A stretch of 64,000 nucleotides of DNA from Fluoribacter gormanii (lineage in GTDB: Bacteria > Pseudomonadota > Gammaproteobacteria > Legionellales > Legionellaceae): NCBI RefSeq assembly GCF_900156395.1, contig NZ_FTNL01000008.1:24061-88060 (forward strand). The letters run 5' to 3'. Positions 34,786-44,416 of this stretch are shown one piece after another (positions within the stretch are counted from its first letter, which is position 1; each line of letters begins with the position of its first letter). The notes beneath the pieces are model-generated. The model ran no database searches and was not told the origin of the DNA. It was given only the letters and a program-made list of their open reading frames with translations. Position numbers and translations under genes: made by a program.

Positions 34786-35361
34786 TTAATTATGTTCCTC
34801 GTCTTCTTCAATCCAACAATCACTAGGGCCACCAGGCGGTGTTGGACGTCTTGGCATTGGAGTGGGATGAAATTTTGTTCCTTTTTCATTTCCTGCAAAG
34901 CGAGTTGTTTCATTTTTCCGATGAATCGTGATCGTTCTGTTTAAGGTATCCATCAGGTTTTGTTCCTTAAATAAAAATAAGAGATCACTATCGTGTAGTG
35001 TTTCATCTGATTCGCATTTGCCAACCATAAACAAATTCGCATCATCTTTATCATTAAAGTTAGCAATCTTTTTCTTTTCCGGCTCATTCTCTGTTTTAAT
35101 CATTACGTAGAATGAGAGCTGAACGAAATTAAGATCGCCATTTCCTTCTGCATATTTTGCATGGGAAACAGAGATATTTTCCCTATTGAATTCTTTTAAT
35201 AAATCTGAATCGTCATAAAGCCTAAAAATAATTTTTTGTTTTTCCAGCTCTGTGTGGGCTAATTTTTTTGCAATAAACAGGTGAGAATCATTTAAGTAAC
35301 TAAACTCAGCAATTACGTTTTCTTCACCTCGTGCAAATTGCTCGGTAATTATATATCGCAT
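34786..35361 (-). CDS. Tandemly duplicated protein with acidic E-block tail
   Basis: The 191-residue protein contains two copies of a roughly 50-residue unit, at about residues 15-64 (IAEFSYLNDSHLFIAKK ... RLYDDSDLLKEFNRENISV) and about 99-149 (IANFNDKDDANLFMVGK ... FLFKEQNLMDTLNRTITI). The linker has a beta-like FVQLSFYVMIKT strand. The tail is Pro/Gly-rich (PMPRRPTPPGGP) and ends in DCWIEEDEEHN, a clear acidic E-block as in Dot/Icm substrates. I do not recognise the fold. The ATG has only a weak ribosome site. Confidence 0.6.
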   Translation of the reverse strand: MRYIITEQFARGEENVIAEFSYLNDSHLFIAKKLAHTELEKQKIIFRLYDDSDLLKEFNRENISVSHAKYAEGNGDLNFVQLSFYVMIKTENEPEKKKIANFNDKDDANLFMVGKCESDETLHDSDLLFLFKEQNLMDTLNRTITIHRKNETTRFAGNEKGTKFHPTPMPRRPTPPGGPSDCWIEEDEEHN

Positions 35362-35583
35362 AACTCAATGAATCGGTGTTGAAATTTATTTTTAAACAAA
35401 CCAGTGAAAAAATAACCATCAAAAATAAATCACATTGTTCAATTATTGTACTATACTAGTCTAAAGTTTGTAAAGTGATTTCTTGGCTAAGTATATATTT
35501 TTTATTTATGGAAGGGGAGTGCGAATTCTCACGCTCGAGGATAGGAAAAATAGTTAAATTGAAAAAGTTTGTTTAGGTGTCTT

Positions 35584-36387
35584 ATGAAAAAAATAGATTT
35601 GATTGTTGTAAAGCCCGCCCACTTGAGTAGTAAGCAAAAATCCGACTATGTAACCCTTCATCAAGAGTATTTATTTTTAGACAAAGAGACTTTGCTTGAA
35701 TATTTGGCTCCAAGAGATTACGTACTTCTCTTTTACGATAAGAAAACAAAAAAACTAGTTTCAACCATAGGTGTTTCTATAATACATCTTAAAAAAGATG
35801 TTTTGGTTTATTTTGGAAACGTGGTTGTTGAGACATCTTATAAGCATTCGGGTATTATTTCATATGCCATGACAAAACACATTTTAAAATTATTTTTATT
35901 GTATCCCTTTAAGAATAAATACTGTTGTGGTTTAGCTTCATCATCGGGTACTTTGGAATACTCTCTTAAATACCCCCCCTCATGGCCAAGCCCCAAAGAA
36001 AAGACACCACCTAATATCGTTCAATTGATGCTTGATGTATTACAAAAATTAAATATTGATAAATATCGAGTTGAAAATGGTAATGTAATTACCTATAACT
36101 TATCTGAAAAAATAAACTCTACCTTTCATAGAAAAGGACATTCTTCTACTAGGATGGACAAGTATTTCAATAAAATTAATCCTCATTCTGAACACGGGGA
36201 GCAAGTTTTTTTCCTGAATCCAATTACGATGAAAAATACAGTAAATCTTGCAGTTCGTGGATTTCATAACCATTTGATAAAACACCCTAAACTTTATCAT
36301 AAAATTATGAAATGTAAGGCTACTAAACCTGTTTATACAATTGTTCTTTTAACGATAACGATGATAAAACTCAAATTCATTAAATAA
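35584..36387 (+). CDS. GNAT-like acyltransferase candidate
   Basis: The 267-residue product starts at ATG 35584; a TTG-initiated extension from 35569 is less likely. The centre (VYFGNVVVETSYKHSGIISYAMTKHILKLF, about residues 76-105) has the strand, loop and helix pattern of GNAT motif A, where acetyl-CoA binds. The usual Q/RxxGxG/A is replaced by YKHSGI. The N-terminal strand (IDLIVVKPAHLSSKQK) fits GNAT. It ends with a hydrophobic tail. It precedes the ThiF-nitroreductase gene by 57 bp on the same strand, so the two likely work together. Confidence 0.55.
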   Translation: MKKIDLIVVKPAHLSSKQKSDYVTLHQEYLFLDKETLLEYLAPRDYVLLFYDKKTKKLVSTIGVSIIHLKKDVLVYFGNVVVETSYKHSGIISYAMTKHILKLFLLYPFKNKYCCGLASSSGTLEYSLKYPPSWPSPKEKTPPNIVQLMLDVLQKLNIDKYRVENGNVITYNLSEKINSTFHRKGHSSTRMDKYFNKINPHSEHGEQVFFLNPITMKNTVNLAVRGFHNHLIKHPKLYHKIMKCKATKPVYTIVLLTITMIKLKFIK

Positions 36388-36444
36388 AAAAAGAAATTAT
36401 AATTTAAAAAGATGATTTAATTCTAAAATGACAAGGAACTAATT

Positions 36445-38403
36445 ATGAGGCACGAGCAGTTTGATTATCTAAACGCTTTTACTCGTAACATCGGTTGGCT
36501 TACTGAAGAAGAGCAAATTTTTCTTAGAACAAAAAAAGTTGCGATCGCAGGGCTTGGCGGAGTGGGCGGAATTCATTTACTTACGCTGGTTCGCCTAGGT
36601 ATAGAACAATTCCATCTTGCAGAAATGGATACTTTTGAAATACAAAATTTTAACAGACAAGTTGGAGCCACCTTAAGTTCTCTTCATCAACCCAAAATTG
36701 ATGTACTTATCCAAATGGCCAAAAATATTAACCCGAATGTCGAAATTTCCTGTTTTAATGAAGGAATAAATCAACATAATATCAACGAATTTCTATCCGG
36801 AGTGGATCTATATGTAGATGGCTTGGATTTTTTTGTTTTAGATATAAGAGCCCAGGTATTTAAGCGAGCTTATGAAATGAATATTCCGGCAATTACTGCG
36901 GGTCCTATAGGGATGGGAACTTGTTATTTGGTCATGATGCCAGGTCAAATGACGTTTGAACAGTACTTTCAATTTAATGGATACAATCCTGAAGAACTTC
37001 CTGTTCGTTTTTTGGTTGGATTAAACCCTAAGTTATTTAATCGACACTATTTAGTTGATCCAAGCCGAGTTAATTTTGATTTAGAAAAGGGACCATCAAC
37101 CATGATTGCCTGTCAATTATGTGCGGGGGTGATGGGCGCTGAAGCTTTAAAAATCTTACTTCATCGTGGTCCTATTTATGCATTGCCAAGATATCATGTA
37201 TTTGACCCCTATTTATGCAAGCATCGTATAGGATGGATGCCTTGGGGAAATCGACATCCAGTTCAAAGATTTAAAATTTTTCTAATGAAAAAACGCTTAA
37301 ATTCATCAAGCCAAGAAAAGGATGATTTGTTACCGGAGCATGCGACAACAATTGAGAAAATTTTAGAACTTGCTCGATGGGCCCCTAGTGGTGATAATTC
37401 ACAGCCATGGCGATTTACACTTGTTAATTCTTCGCAAATTAGAGTGGTAATTACCAATGAAACGCCAACGAATTGCTATGATTTTGGAGGGATACCCACT
37501 TTAATTTCAGGTGGATTCTTACTAGAGACATTAAAAATTGCTGCGAGTTTATTTGGTTTGGAGATTGATTACCAATATGAATCTCACTCAAGTACGCAAC
37601 ATCAAATTTTAGTTACTTTTAAAAAGAAACTTAAATTAAAACCAGATCCATTAGCTTATTGCATCAAAATAAGATCGGTGGAACGAGGTAATTATAAACG
37701 ATTAAAATTAGCTGATCATGTAAAGGGACTCTTAGCCGAATCAATAGGAAATGAGTTTGACATTATATGGCTGGAATCGATTTCAGAGAAAATCGCCATA
37801 GCAAAGCTCACTATGTTGGCTACAAAGTTACGAATGACTATGCCAGAACTATTTGCTATCCACCAACACGTATTTTCACCACAAAATCAAGCCAATCAAG
37901 GTATACCCATAGCCGCTACTGGTATTAATCCCTTAACTCAGATGATCATGAAATGGGCACTTAAATCATGGTCTCGAATAACGACTCTAAATAAATTAGG
38001 TGCAATACAAACCAATCAATTGGAATTAGATCTTCTTCCAAGCTTATTCTGTGGTGCTCATTTTTTTCTTATTCCAAAAAGCTCAATTAGCGGAGATGAG
38101 TACTATCTTAAAGTAGGTGCTGCCATGCAACGGTTTTGGTTAACCGTAACCCAATTAGGTTTAGTCATGCAGCCTAATTTTGCACCGCTTATGTTCCAAT
38201 ATTATGCTGATGCTCAAATCCAATTTTCACAGTTAAAATCCTCTCAGGATATAGCGCTTAATATATCTAAAAAGCTACAGGCACTTTCTCATGAAAATCC
38301 CATATTATTTCTTGGTCGAATCGGATATCCTCAGCAAAAAAAAACCAAACTGCGCTCCCTTAGAAAATCTCTTGGAGAACTTTTTATCAAAGATACCCCA
38401 TGA
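36445..38403 (+). CDS. ThiF (E1-like)-nitroreductase fusion protein
   Basis: The 652-residue protein joins two enzymes. Residues about 25-280 are a ThiF/MoeB/E1-like adenylation domain: GLGGVGG at 36-42, an acidic Asp62, and NFNRQ at 68-72 with the catalytic Arg71. Lys84 and a single CQLC zinc-type pair (Cys223/226) follow, but a second CxxC is not seen. Residues about 300-640 are a nitroreductase-like FMN fold beginning with the ARWAPSGDNSQPW motif (313-322). Mycobacterial Rv1355c has this fusion. The role may be activation and reduction of a peptide or carboxylate. AAGGAAC ribosome site present. Confidence 0.75.
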   Translation: MRHEQFDYLNAFTRNIGWLTEEEQIFLRTKKVAIAGLGGVGGIHLLTLVRLGIEQFHLAEMDTFEIQNFNRQVGATLSSLHQPKIDVLIQMAKNINPNVEISCFNEGINQHNINEFLSGVDLYVDGLDFFVLDIRAQVFKRAYEMNIPAITAGPIGMGTCYLVMMPGQMTFEQYFQFNGYNPEELPVRFLVGLNPKLFNRHYLVDPSRVNFDLEKGPSTMIACQLCAGVMGAEALKILLHRGPIYALPRYHVFDPYLCKHRIGWMPWGNRHPVQRFKIFLMKKRLNSSSQEKDDLLPEHATTIEKILELARWAPSGDNSQPWRFTLVNSSQIRVVITNETPTNCYDFGGIPTLISGGFLLETLKIAASLFGLEIDYQYESHSSTQHQILVTFKKKLKLKPDPLAYCIKIRSVERGNYKRLKLADHVKGLLAESIGNEFDIIWLESISEKIAIAKLTMLATKLRMTMPELFAIHQHVFSPQNQANQGIPIAATGINPLTQMIMKWALKSWSRITTLNKLGAIQTNQLELDLLPSLFCGAHFFLIPKSSISGDEYYLKVGAAMQRFWLTVTQLGLVMQPNFAPLMFQYYADAQIQFSQLKSSQDIALNISKKLQALSHENPILFLGRIGYPQQKKTKLRSLRKSLGELFIKDTP

Positions 38404-38424
38404 AAATGTAAGGAACTTTTAAAG

Positions 38425-40566
38425 TTACTCATGTTTAATTATTTGCACACAACGTGTTCCATCTTCGCCAACGACAACACCATGAATTTCAGTTGCAAAA
38501 CCTGGTAGTGCTTTTCCTATGTCATCTAACATGAGTAAAAATTCGAGAATTAATTCACAATCATCTGTGATTTGTTCCCCGGGCATAATTAAGGGAATAC
38601 CAGGAGGATAGGGTAAGATCATTACAGCAGAAATTTTATCTTTTAATTGTGCTAGAGGTATAAGCTGTGTTTCTTGCCGAATAAGTTTTTGATAGGCTTG
38701 ATGAGGCGTCATGACTACTTTAGGTAGCTTGTCAAAAGCATGGTACATCACTTTTGGCAAATTATGTTTTTGCATCAAATTATGAAGCGTTCTAGCCAAG
38801 GTTTGGATGGACATTTTTTCATAAAATTCAGGATGTTCTTGATGCAGTTGAGGGATTACGATTTTAACAGGAGCATTTTCATCATAAAGCTGTTTAAATT
38901 TATTTAAAGCTGCCAATAAAGCCATTGATTTGGCTCGAGTAATGCCCAAACTAAATAAAAACAGCATGGAGTATGGCCCTGTTTTCTCAACAATGATTCC
39001 ATGGGATGCTAGAAATTTTTCTGCAATAGTAGCTGGAATACCCCATTCATCTAATTCATCATTCTTAATGCCTGGTAAAAGAATGGTTACCTTGACCGGA
39101 TCCAGAAATAAATGATCTTCGTCTACTTCCTGAAAACCATGCCATTTTTCGTTGGGTTTTAAAGGAAAGCAGGATGATTTGCTTTCTAATGCAGGTTGCC
39201 ATACATCAAAAAACCAATCAGAACTTTGTTTTTTCAAGCGCTTTATTTCTGTTCGAAAATCCAAGGCCAAGTCAATTGCTTCATTAATTAAATCATACCC
39301 CTGATTTCCTGCCATCATTGCAGCCGAAACTTCACAACTGGAAACAAGAGGATAGAAAGGCGATGTGCTCATATGCATCATGTAATTGGTATTAAGAATG
39401 TGTTCATTGAAATTGCCTTTAACATGGATCATGGAAGATTGACTAAAGGCGGCCAATAACTTATGGGTTGATTGAGTTTCAAAAATAACTTGATCTTTTT
39501 GGGGAGTTAAACTGAGTCCGAATTTTTCAGCATAAATAGGATGAAAATTAGTATATGGAACCCAGGCACTATCAAAATGTAAATGTTTTACCTTGAGCTC
39601 ATTTTGAAGATTTTCAACCTTATATAGTATGCCATCATAAGTTGAGTTCGTTATGACTGCATACGTAGGCCAAGCAACCGCTTCGGGATGCGCCACAATT
39701 TTGTCGTGGATAGCTTGTTCTGTATATTCCGATTTGGGGATTCCCCCCAGTATCCCATAAGTATTTCGTGTAGGCTTCAAATAAATGGGGATGACATCAA
39801 CCATCATTAAAAATTGGGCGATTGATTTATGGCAGTTTCGATCAATAATTACGCTATCCCCGGAAGTTGCAGAATACATGCCCACTATTTTATTGGATGT
39901 AGATGTTCCGTTGGTCACAATTAATGAACGATCGCTTTTAAATACATTAGCTATAAACTGCTCGGCGTCGCGTTGAGGGCCAGAGTGGTCCAATAAGCTT
40001 CCAAGTTCTTCTATTGAAACTGAAAGATCGGCGTGAAAAATATTTTTACCAAAAAAGTCATAAAATGCGGCACTGGTTGGATTTTTTTGAAATGCGGTTC
40101 CACCTAAATGTCCTGGAGTACAAAATGCATAATTCAATTCCTGAACATAATGCATGAGCGCTTTGGTAAAAGGAGGTAAAATTGCGTGTTGGTATTTTTC
40201 AATAGCAAGCAATATGCGTTTAAAATCATCATGGGCTAAATTAGCATCATATTGTAAAAAATCCAAAGTAAGATCAAAGTCGCCTAGATTGATGTCAATA
40301 GAGGCATGTTTATTGGCCATGGCAAAAACAGGTAATAATTTATTATGACTCGAAAAATGATGTAAATCATCAAATCCAAAATCATCCCAATCATAAAGAA
40401 CAGTAACAATTCGAGGATTTAAGCTGCTCACATCATAGGCATCCCTTAATGAGGTGCATACGGTAAGCTCATAATTTCTTTTTGTTAAAAAATCTTCCAG
40501 CATACTGATAAAATGCTTTTTGTATTGTTCTATTTCTTGTGCATACACAATAAGAATATGATTCAT
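38425..40566 (-). CDS. Orn/Lys/Arg decarboxylase (PLP, fold type I)
   Basis: The 713-residue enzyme has the N-terminal wing (receiver-like) domain of inducible amino-acid decarboxylases and the PLP core with STHKLLAAFSQSSMIH (Lys369). Substrate motifs such as HFDSAWVPYTNFHP and the C-terminal domain PPGIPLIMPGE are present. Such enzymes make cadaverine, putrescine or agmatine and consume protons under acid stress. The exact amino acid cannot be read from the sequence. The gene is convergent with the ThiF fusion (21-bp gap). The ribosome site is AAGGACAA. Confidence 0.9.
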   Translation of the reverse strand: MNHILIVYAQEIEQYKKHFISMLEDFLTKRNYELTVCTSLRDAYDVSSLNPRIVTVLYDWDDFGFDDLHHFSSHNKLLPVFAMANKHASIDINLGDFDLTLDFLQYDANLAHDDFKRILLAIEKYQHAILPPFTKALMHYVQELNYAFCTPGHLGGTAFQKNPTSAAFYDFFGKNIFHADLSVSIEELGSLLDHSGPQRDAEQFIANVFKSDRSLIVTNGTSTSNKIVGMYSATSGDSVIIDRNCHKSIAQFLMMVDVIPIYLKPTRNTYGILGGIPKSEYTEQAIHDKIVAHPEAVAWPTYAVITNSTYDGILYKVENLQNELKVKHLHFDSAWVPYTNFHPIYAEKFGLSLTPQKDQVIFETQSTHKLLAAFSQSSMIHVKGNFNEHILNTNYMMHMSTSPFYPLVSSCEVSAAMMAGNQGYDLINEAIDLALDFRTEIKRLKKQSSDWFFDVWQPALESKSSCFPLKPNEKWHGFQEVDEDHLFLDPVKVTILLPGIKNDELDEWGIPATIAEKFLASHGIIVEKTGPYSMLFLFSLGITRAKSMALLAALNKFKQLYDENAPVKIVIPQLHQEHPEFYEKMSIQTLARTLHNLMQKHNLPKVMYHAFDKLPKVVMTPHQAYQKLIRQETQLIPLAQLKDKISAVMILPYPPGIPLIMPGEQITDDCELILEFLLMLDDIGKALPGFATEIHGVVVGEDGTRCVQIIKHE

Positions 40567-40677
40567 TGGTTGTCCTTGACCTCAATTGGCGCTTTAAAAT
40601 GTACTTTAGCCTATTCGCTTTAAATGGTATATTTTTTATGATCATTTAAAAACATTTTGATAAATGTCAGGAGTAAT

Positions 40678-41475
40678 ATGCCTCATATAAAAGTGAATGA
40701 TATTTCCATGTATTATGAGATGCATGGCAAGGGAGAGCCTATTGTTTTTATTGCTGGATTTAGTGTGGATCATGTAGCCTGGTTTGAGGTTGTTGAACGT
40801 TTTAAAGATAAATACCAGGTTATTTTATTCGACAATCGAGGTGTTGGGCAGACTGATGTCCCTGATGGACCTTATTCTATAGAACAAATGACCGATGATG
40901 TTGCTGCTTTATGCTCGGCACTTGGTGTTCCTCAGGCTCATTTTGTTGGCAATTCAATGGGGGGCTTCATCCTGCAAAGCTTGGCTTATCGCTATCCCGA
41001 ATTGGTTAAATCTGCAGTAATTAGTCATTCGGCAGCAAGATTACATAACGTCTTTCATATTTACCTCGATGCGCAATTGGAGCTACTCAAAGCCTATGCC
41101 CCACTTAAGTCATTGCTTAAAGCGTCATGCAGTTGGGTTTATTCATATCATTTTCTTGCACAGCCCGGTGTGCTTGAGAAAATAATCCAGCTTGGCTTTG
41201 AATATCCTTTTCCATTTACTGTAAAAGGATATGAAGGACAATATGCGGCGCTTAGGCATTTTGACTCAAGGAACTGGATTAACAAAATCAAAGTACCAGT
41301 GCTTGTATTAAGTTCAGATCAAGATTTAATTTTCAGTGAAAAAGACACGAAATCGCTTGCCGATCAGATCCCTAAAGCACGTTATTATTGCTTTATGGAG
41401 TGCGGGCATCTACCACAAGTGGAATATCCTGAGCAATTCACTAAAATAGTATGCGAGTTTATTGAAAGTTTATAA
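40678..41475 (+). CDS. Alpha/beta-hydrolase
   Basis: The 265-residue hydrolase starts at ATG 40678, behind CAGGAG. It has strand/oxyanion motif IAGFSVDH, DNRGVGQTD, nucleophile elbow GNSMGG (Ser93), the acid region LSSDQDLIF and the C-terminal catalytic His in ECGHLPQVEYP. It belongs to the large haloalkane dehalogenase/bromoperoxidase-like group. The substrate is unknown. It is divergent from the decarboxylase and convergent with the PHA depolymerase. Confidence 0.87.
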   Translation: MPHIKVNDISMYYEMHGKGEPIVFIAGFSVDHVAWFEVVERFKDKYQVILFDNRGVGQTDVPDGPYSIEQMTDDVAALCSALGVPQAHFVGNSMGGFILQSLAYRYPELVKSAVISHSAARLHNVFHIYLDAQLELLKAYAPLKSLLKASCSWVYSYHFLAQPGVLEKIIQLGFEYPFPFTVKGYEGQYAALRHFDSRNWINKIKVPVLVLSSDQDLIFSEKDTKSLADQIPKARYYCFMECGHLPQVEYPEQFTKIVCEFIESL

Positions 41476-41524
41476 ACTTTCTAAATTAGCGCAGTGGGGG
41501 AGTGCTTTTATTCAAGTCTACGAA

Positions 41525-41550
41525 CCTGAGTTCGCTACGCTGAACTCGGG
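41525..41550. terminator. Hairpin between hydrolase and PHA depolymerase
   Basis: GAGTTC (41528-41533) pairs with GAACTC (41542-41547), extended by CCT and GGG with one wobble. It lies between convergent genes ending at 41475 and 41562 and probably stops both. The GC-rich flanks (TCTACG...CTACAC) suggest membership of a dispersed palindrome family like the hairpin at 29733-29758. Confidence 0.6.
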
Positions 41551-41561
41551 CTACACTAAAT

Positions 41562-42887
41562 CTATTCAGAATCAGCATGTGTTTTAGTAAAGTCATGAAT
41601 TTCTGGAATAATAATATTACGGAATTTTTTGCCATTGAATAATCCATAATGCCCCACTCCTTCGGCAAGAAAATATTTTTTCATGGAGTCAGGTAAATTT
41701 TTACATAAACTAAGAACCGATTTTGTTTGTCCTACTCCAGTAATATCATCTCGCTCACCTTCTATTGCCAGAATAGATGTGTTTTTTATATCCTGCAAGC
41801 GTACATTATGACCACGTGATTTGTAACGACCCGTTGTTAACAGTTTTTCTTGAAATACGGTGTTTATTGTTTGCATGTAAAACTCAGCAGTCAGATCCAT
41901 GGTTGAAAAATATTCAAGGTAAAATTTTATTATCTTGAAGGCGGCCTCTTTTTGATTGTCGGCATAGCGATCAACTGCTTTTTGCAAAGATTCCACATGA
42001 CGCTGAAAATTCATACTCATAAAGCCTGCAAGTTGCATAAAACCAGGATATACAAGCCGCATGGCACCTGGAAAACGAGAAGGGACAATTGAGATCACAT
42101 TTTGTTGGAACCAGTCATCTCCTCGTGAGGCTGCTAATTCATTTACCGAAGTGGGGGATTGATTCGTATCGATTGGTCCTCCAAGCAATATTGCTGTGCG
42201 AGGAAGATTGGGTGAATTATTAGTAGACATAAGCGCAACGGCAGCTAAAACAGGAACAGTTGGCTGGCAAACTGCCATAACGTTTAAATTAGGTGCGAGT
42301 AAATTGAAATAAGAGATAATGTAATCAATAAAATCATCTAAATCAAATGAGCCTTCAATCAAGGGTACATCGCGAGCGTTCTTCCAGTCCGTAATATAGA
42401 CATCGTATAAAGGAAGTAAATTTCTAACCGTGTCCCGTAACAAGGTTGCATAGTGGCCTGACATGGGCGCTACTACGAGTAATTTTGGCAAATTCAAATG
42501 TTCACCATTTACTTTTTTAAAGCGGATCAGGTTGCAAAAACTTTTTTTATCTATAAGTTCTTCTTGAATATCGTAATACTCATCTTTAATTTTGACTTCA
42601 TTAATATCAAATTTGGGTTTGTCATAAACATTTGTAATTATGTGAAAAATATAGGAATAGCCAGATAGCCTGCGAAAATGGCCTGAAGTTGTTTCCAGCA
42701 TTTTTTTTAATGCATTTTGCTCATCAGCTGAGATATAAGGAATGTTTACGGGTAAATTAATATTGTCAGAAATTCTGCGCAGACGTTTTGCTACATTGTC
42801 AAAATAATCTGAGTATGGTTGAAGTAAACGCATATTAAAATCATAGATATTGTAAAGATAACGATTATCAAGAGGATTAAAAAACAT
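41562..42887 (-). CDS. phaZ: Intracellular polyhydroxyalkanoate depolymerase (PhaZ-type)
   Basis: The 441-residue protein matches intracellular short-chain PHA depolymerases. It has N-terminal NLPKLLVVAPMSGHY, the putative Cys nucleophile in AVCQPTVP, LLGGPIDTNQSPT and the C-terminal His motif GVGHYGLFNGKKF. These enzymes mobilise PHB granules, a known Legionella reserve for survival outside hosts. The ribosome site is GAGG at 7 bases. The PhaB-type reductase lies about 1.5 kb to the right, with one gene between, so this is probably a PHA metabolism locus. Confidence 0.88.
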   Translation of the reverse strand: MFFNPLDNRYLYNIYDFNMRLLQPYSDYFDNVAKRLRRISDNINLPVNIPYISADEQNALKKMLETTSGHFRRLSGYSYIFHIITNVYDKPKFDINEVKIKDEYYDIQEELIDKKSFCNLIRFKKVNGEHLNLPKLLVVAPMSGHYATLLRDTVRNLLPLYDVYITDWKNARDVPLIEGSFDLDDFIDYIISYFNLLAPNLNVMAVCQPTVPVLAAVALMSTNNSPNLPRTAILLGGPIDTNQSPTSVNELAASRGDDWFQQNVISIVPSRFPGAMRLVYPGFMQLAGFMSMNFQRHVESLQKAVDRYADNQKEAAFKIIKFYLEYFSTMDLTAEFYMQTINTVFQEKLLTTGRYKSRGHNVRLQDIKNTSILAIEGERDDITGVGQTKSVLSLCKNLPDSMKKYFLAEGVGHYGLFNGKKFRNIIIPEIHDFTKTHADSE

Positions 42888-42978
42888 TTACGTGCCTCGC
42901 ATATTTTAGGACGATGCAAACAGGATGGTGCATCGCAATACTAAATTAATATACACAAAATTATAAAATAGCAAATTC

Positions 42979-44145
42979 CTAACACTGAGAATAATAATAA
43001 CAGTCTCTGATTTCTTCATGAATTGCAGTTGCAGGTATTCCTGCTTTAAATTGCGCGATGAGCATTTGGGTACTGGTAAGACGTTGTTGCAGAAGAGTCA
43101 CCAGATTATGTGAGTTTTTTTCCGGTTGACCATAAAACTCAGCATTCAAGTGGGTTTTCAATTCATTGGCTTGTAAGGAGGAGTCTAAAGTGAATGCGTC
43201 ATATGAGCGCATTAAAGCCTCTTCCAATAAATGAGGATTTTGAGCCATATTTTTTTCTGCGGCAGTAATTGCCTGACAAAAGCCATCGAGCATGGAGCGG
43301 CTAATTATATCCTCCCCGGACATATTGAATAAATCAGAAATGATTGTATGAGGTAAAAGAGGACCAACCAATTTATCAAAGGGTAGGGCATAACCATGGC
43401 GATAATGATCACGATAATTCTGCCCAAAAAATGAGTAACTGATTTTCGTCTTCGGAGAAAAACTGGGATCATCCAATGCCAGTGTATCTGCGTGACGACC
43501 TTTATAACTCAAAATACCTGCACAACCAAAATCAACAATTGCCGCTCGTTTGGTACCATCACTTTCCACACAATAACCAGAGTTGAGTAGTTTGGAATTT
43601 AATAAATCCCATAAATTAAAAACTAAAGCCACTGCATACAATTGGCCGAGAATTTTTGCTTCTTCTATGGTGAGTGATAGATTGGTCCGCTTAGGTAAGT
43701 ATTCCCGTTCAAATAATGGGTCTGTTTTGACTGCTTCTTTCTGTGATAAAAACTCAGAAAAACCATTTATAAATTTGGAGATGACACCAATTGCTCCATC
43801 CTTATCAATATGCAGATGGTTTTCCGGGACGACTAAAATACCCTCAAACATTTTTTTTGCCATGTGGGGAATCAATATCTCCAGGAAAGCCCCTTCGAGT
43901 TTGATTGAGAAAATATGCTCCATGGTATTAAAGGAAGGATTGTTTAGCTCTTCATGAGAAAGATATCCTTGGAACACATCGTTTACAGTTAAGGTATCCG
44001 GTTTTTTTATCAGATAATAAGCGCCAGATTGGTCAGATAATATTCTTTTTTCAGTGATCCCTTTAGATAAAGATGAAGCAATTTTAGCAGGTAACTCATC
44101 TTTTTTTACATCCCTAAGCTCGATATTATGAGGAAGCTTTGGCAT
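42979..44145 (-). CDS. Atypical kinase-like protein (HipA/PI-kinase-like fold)
   Basis: The 388-residue protein begins at ATG 44145 with GGGGAG upstream; a TTG start at 44160 is unlikely. Motifs typical of HipA/phosphoinositide-kinase-like folds are seen: AYYLIKKP for the ATP-binding Lys, VISKFINGFSEF, a catalytic-loop-like LWDLLNSKLLN, and AIVDFGCA with metal Asp205. Legionella effectors such as MavQ use this fold. The target may be a lipid or a protein. It sits between the PHA genes but has no known link to PHA. The C-terminus HEEIRDCYYYSQC is acidic. Confidence 0.62.
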   Translation of the reverse strand: MPKLPHNIELRDVKKDELPAKIASSLSKGITEKRILSDQSGAYYLIKKPDTLTVNDVFQGYLSHEELNNPSFNTMEHIFSIKLEGAFLEILIPHMAKKMFEGILVVPENHLHIDKDGAIGVISKFINGFSEFLSQKEAVKTDPLFEREYLPKRTNLSLTIEEAKILGQLYAVALVFNLWDLLNSKLLNSGYCVESDGTKRAAIVDFGCAGILSYKGRHADTLALDDPSFSPKTKISYSFFGQNYRDHYRHGYALPFDKLVGPLLPHTIISDLFNMSGEDIISRSMLDGFCQAITAAEKNMAQNPHLLEEALMRSYDAFTLDSSLQANELKTHLNAEFYGQPEKNSHNLVTLLQQRLTSTQMLIAQFKAGIPATAIHEEIRDCYYYSQC

Positions 44146-44369
44146 GATTGTTCTCCCCAAAAAAATACAATGAGTGTATCGTTATTAATTTTCAGGTTCA
44201 CACTAAAGTAAAACATGTTTTCTAATTTCCATCTTATTATACAAAGCTAGAAAAGGGCACCATTTTGTTTTTTGCGAACTGATAACGAAATAATAAATTG
44301 TCAGTCCTAAAAGGATTTTTGTCGTGCACGTAGAGTCAAGATGAAATTTTTTTTAAGGTCAAGGTAGGT

Positions 44370-44397
44370 AAATCGCATTCTAACGTGAATGCGATTT
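44370..44397. terminator. Hairpin downstream of the PhaB-type gene
   Basis: AAATCGCATTC and GAATGCGATTT form a perfect 11-bp stem around a 6-nt loop (TAACGT). It lies 20 bp beyond the stop codon of the minus-strand reductase gene. A run of nine T on the plus strand lies 12 bp to the left, so the U-tract for minus-strand transcription is missing; it may act only as a stabilising or Rho-linked hairpin. Confidence 0.5.
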
Positions 44398-44416
44398 GTA
44401 CATGAACTACTAAAAG

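Noticed and set aside
43583..43957. A 124-residue plus-strand frame
   Set aside because: It is antisense to the kinase-like gene, whose motifs are clear.
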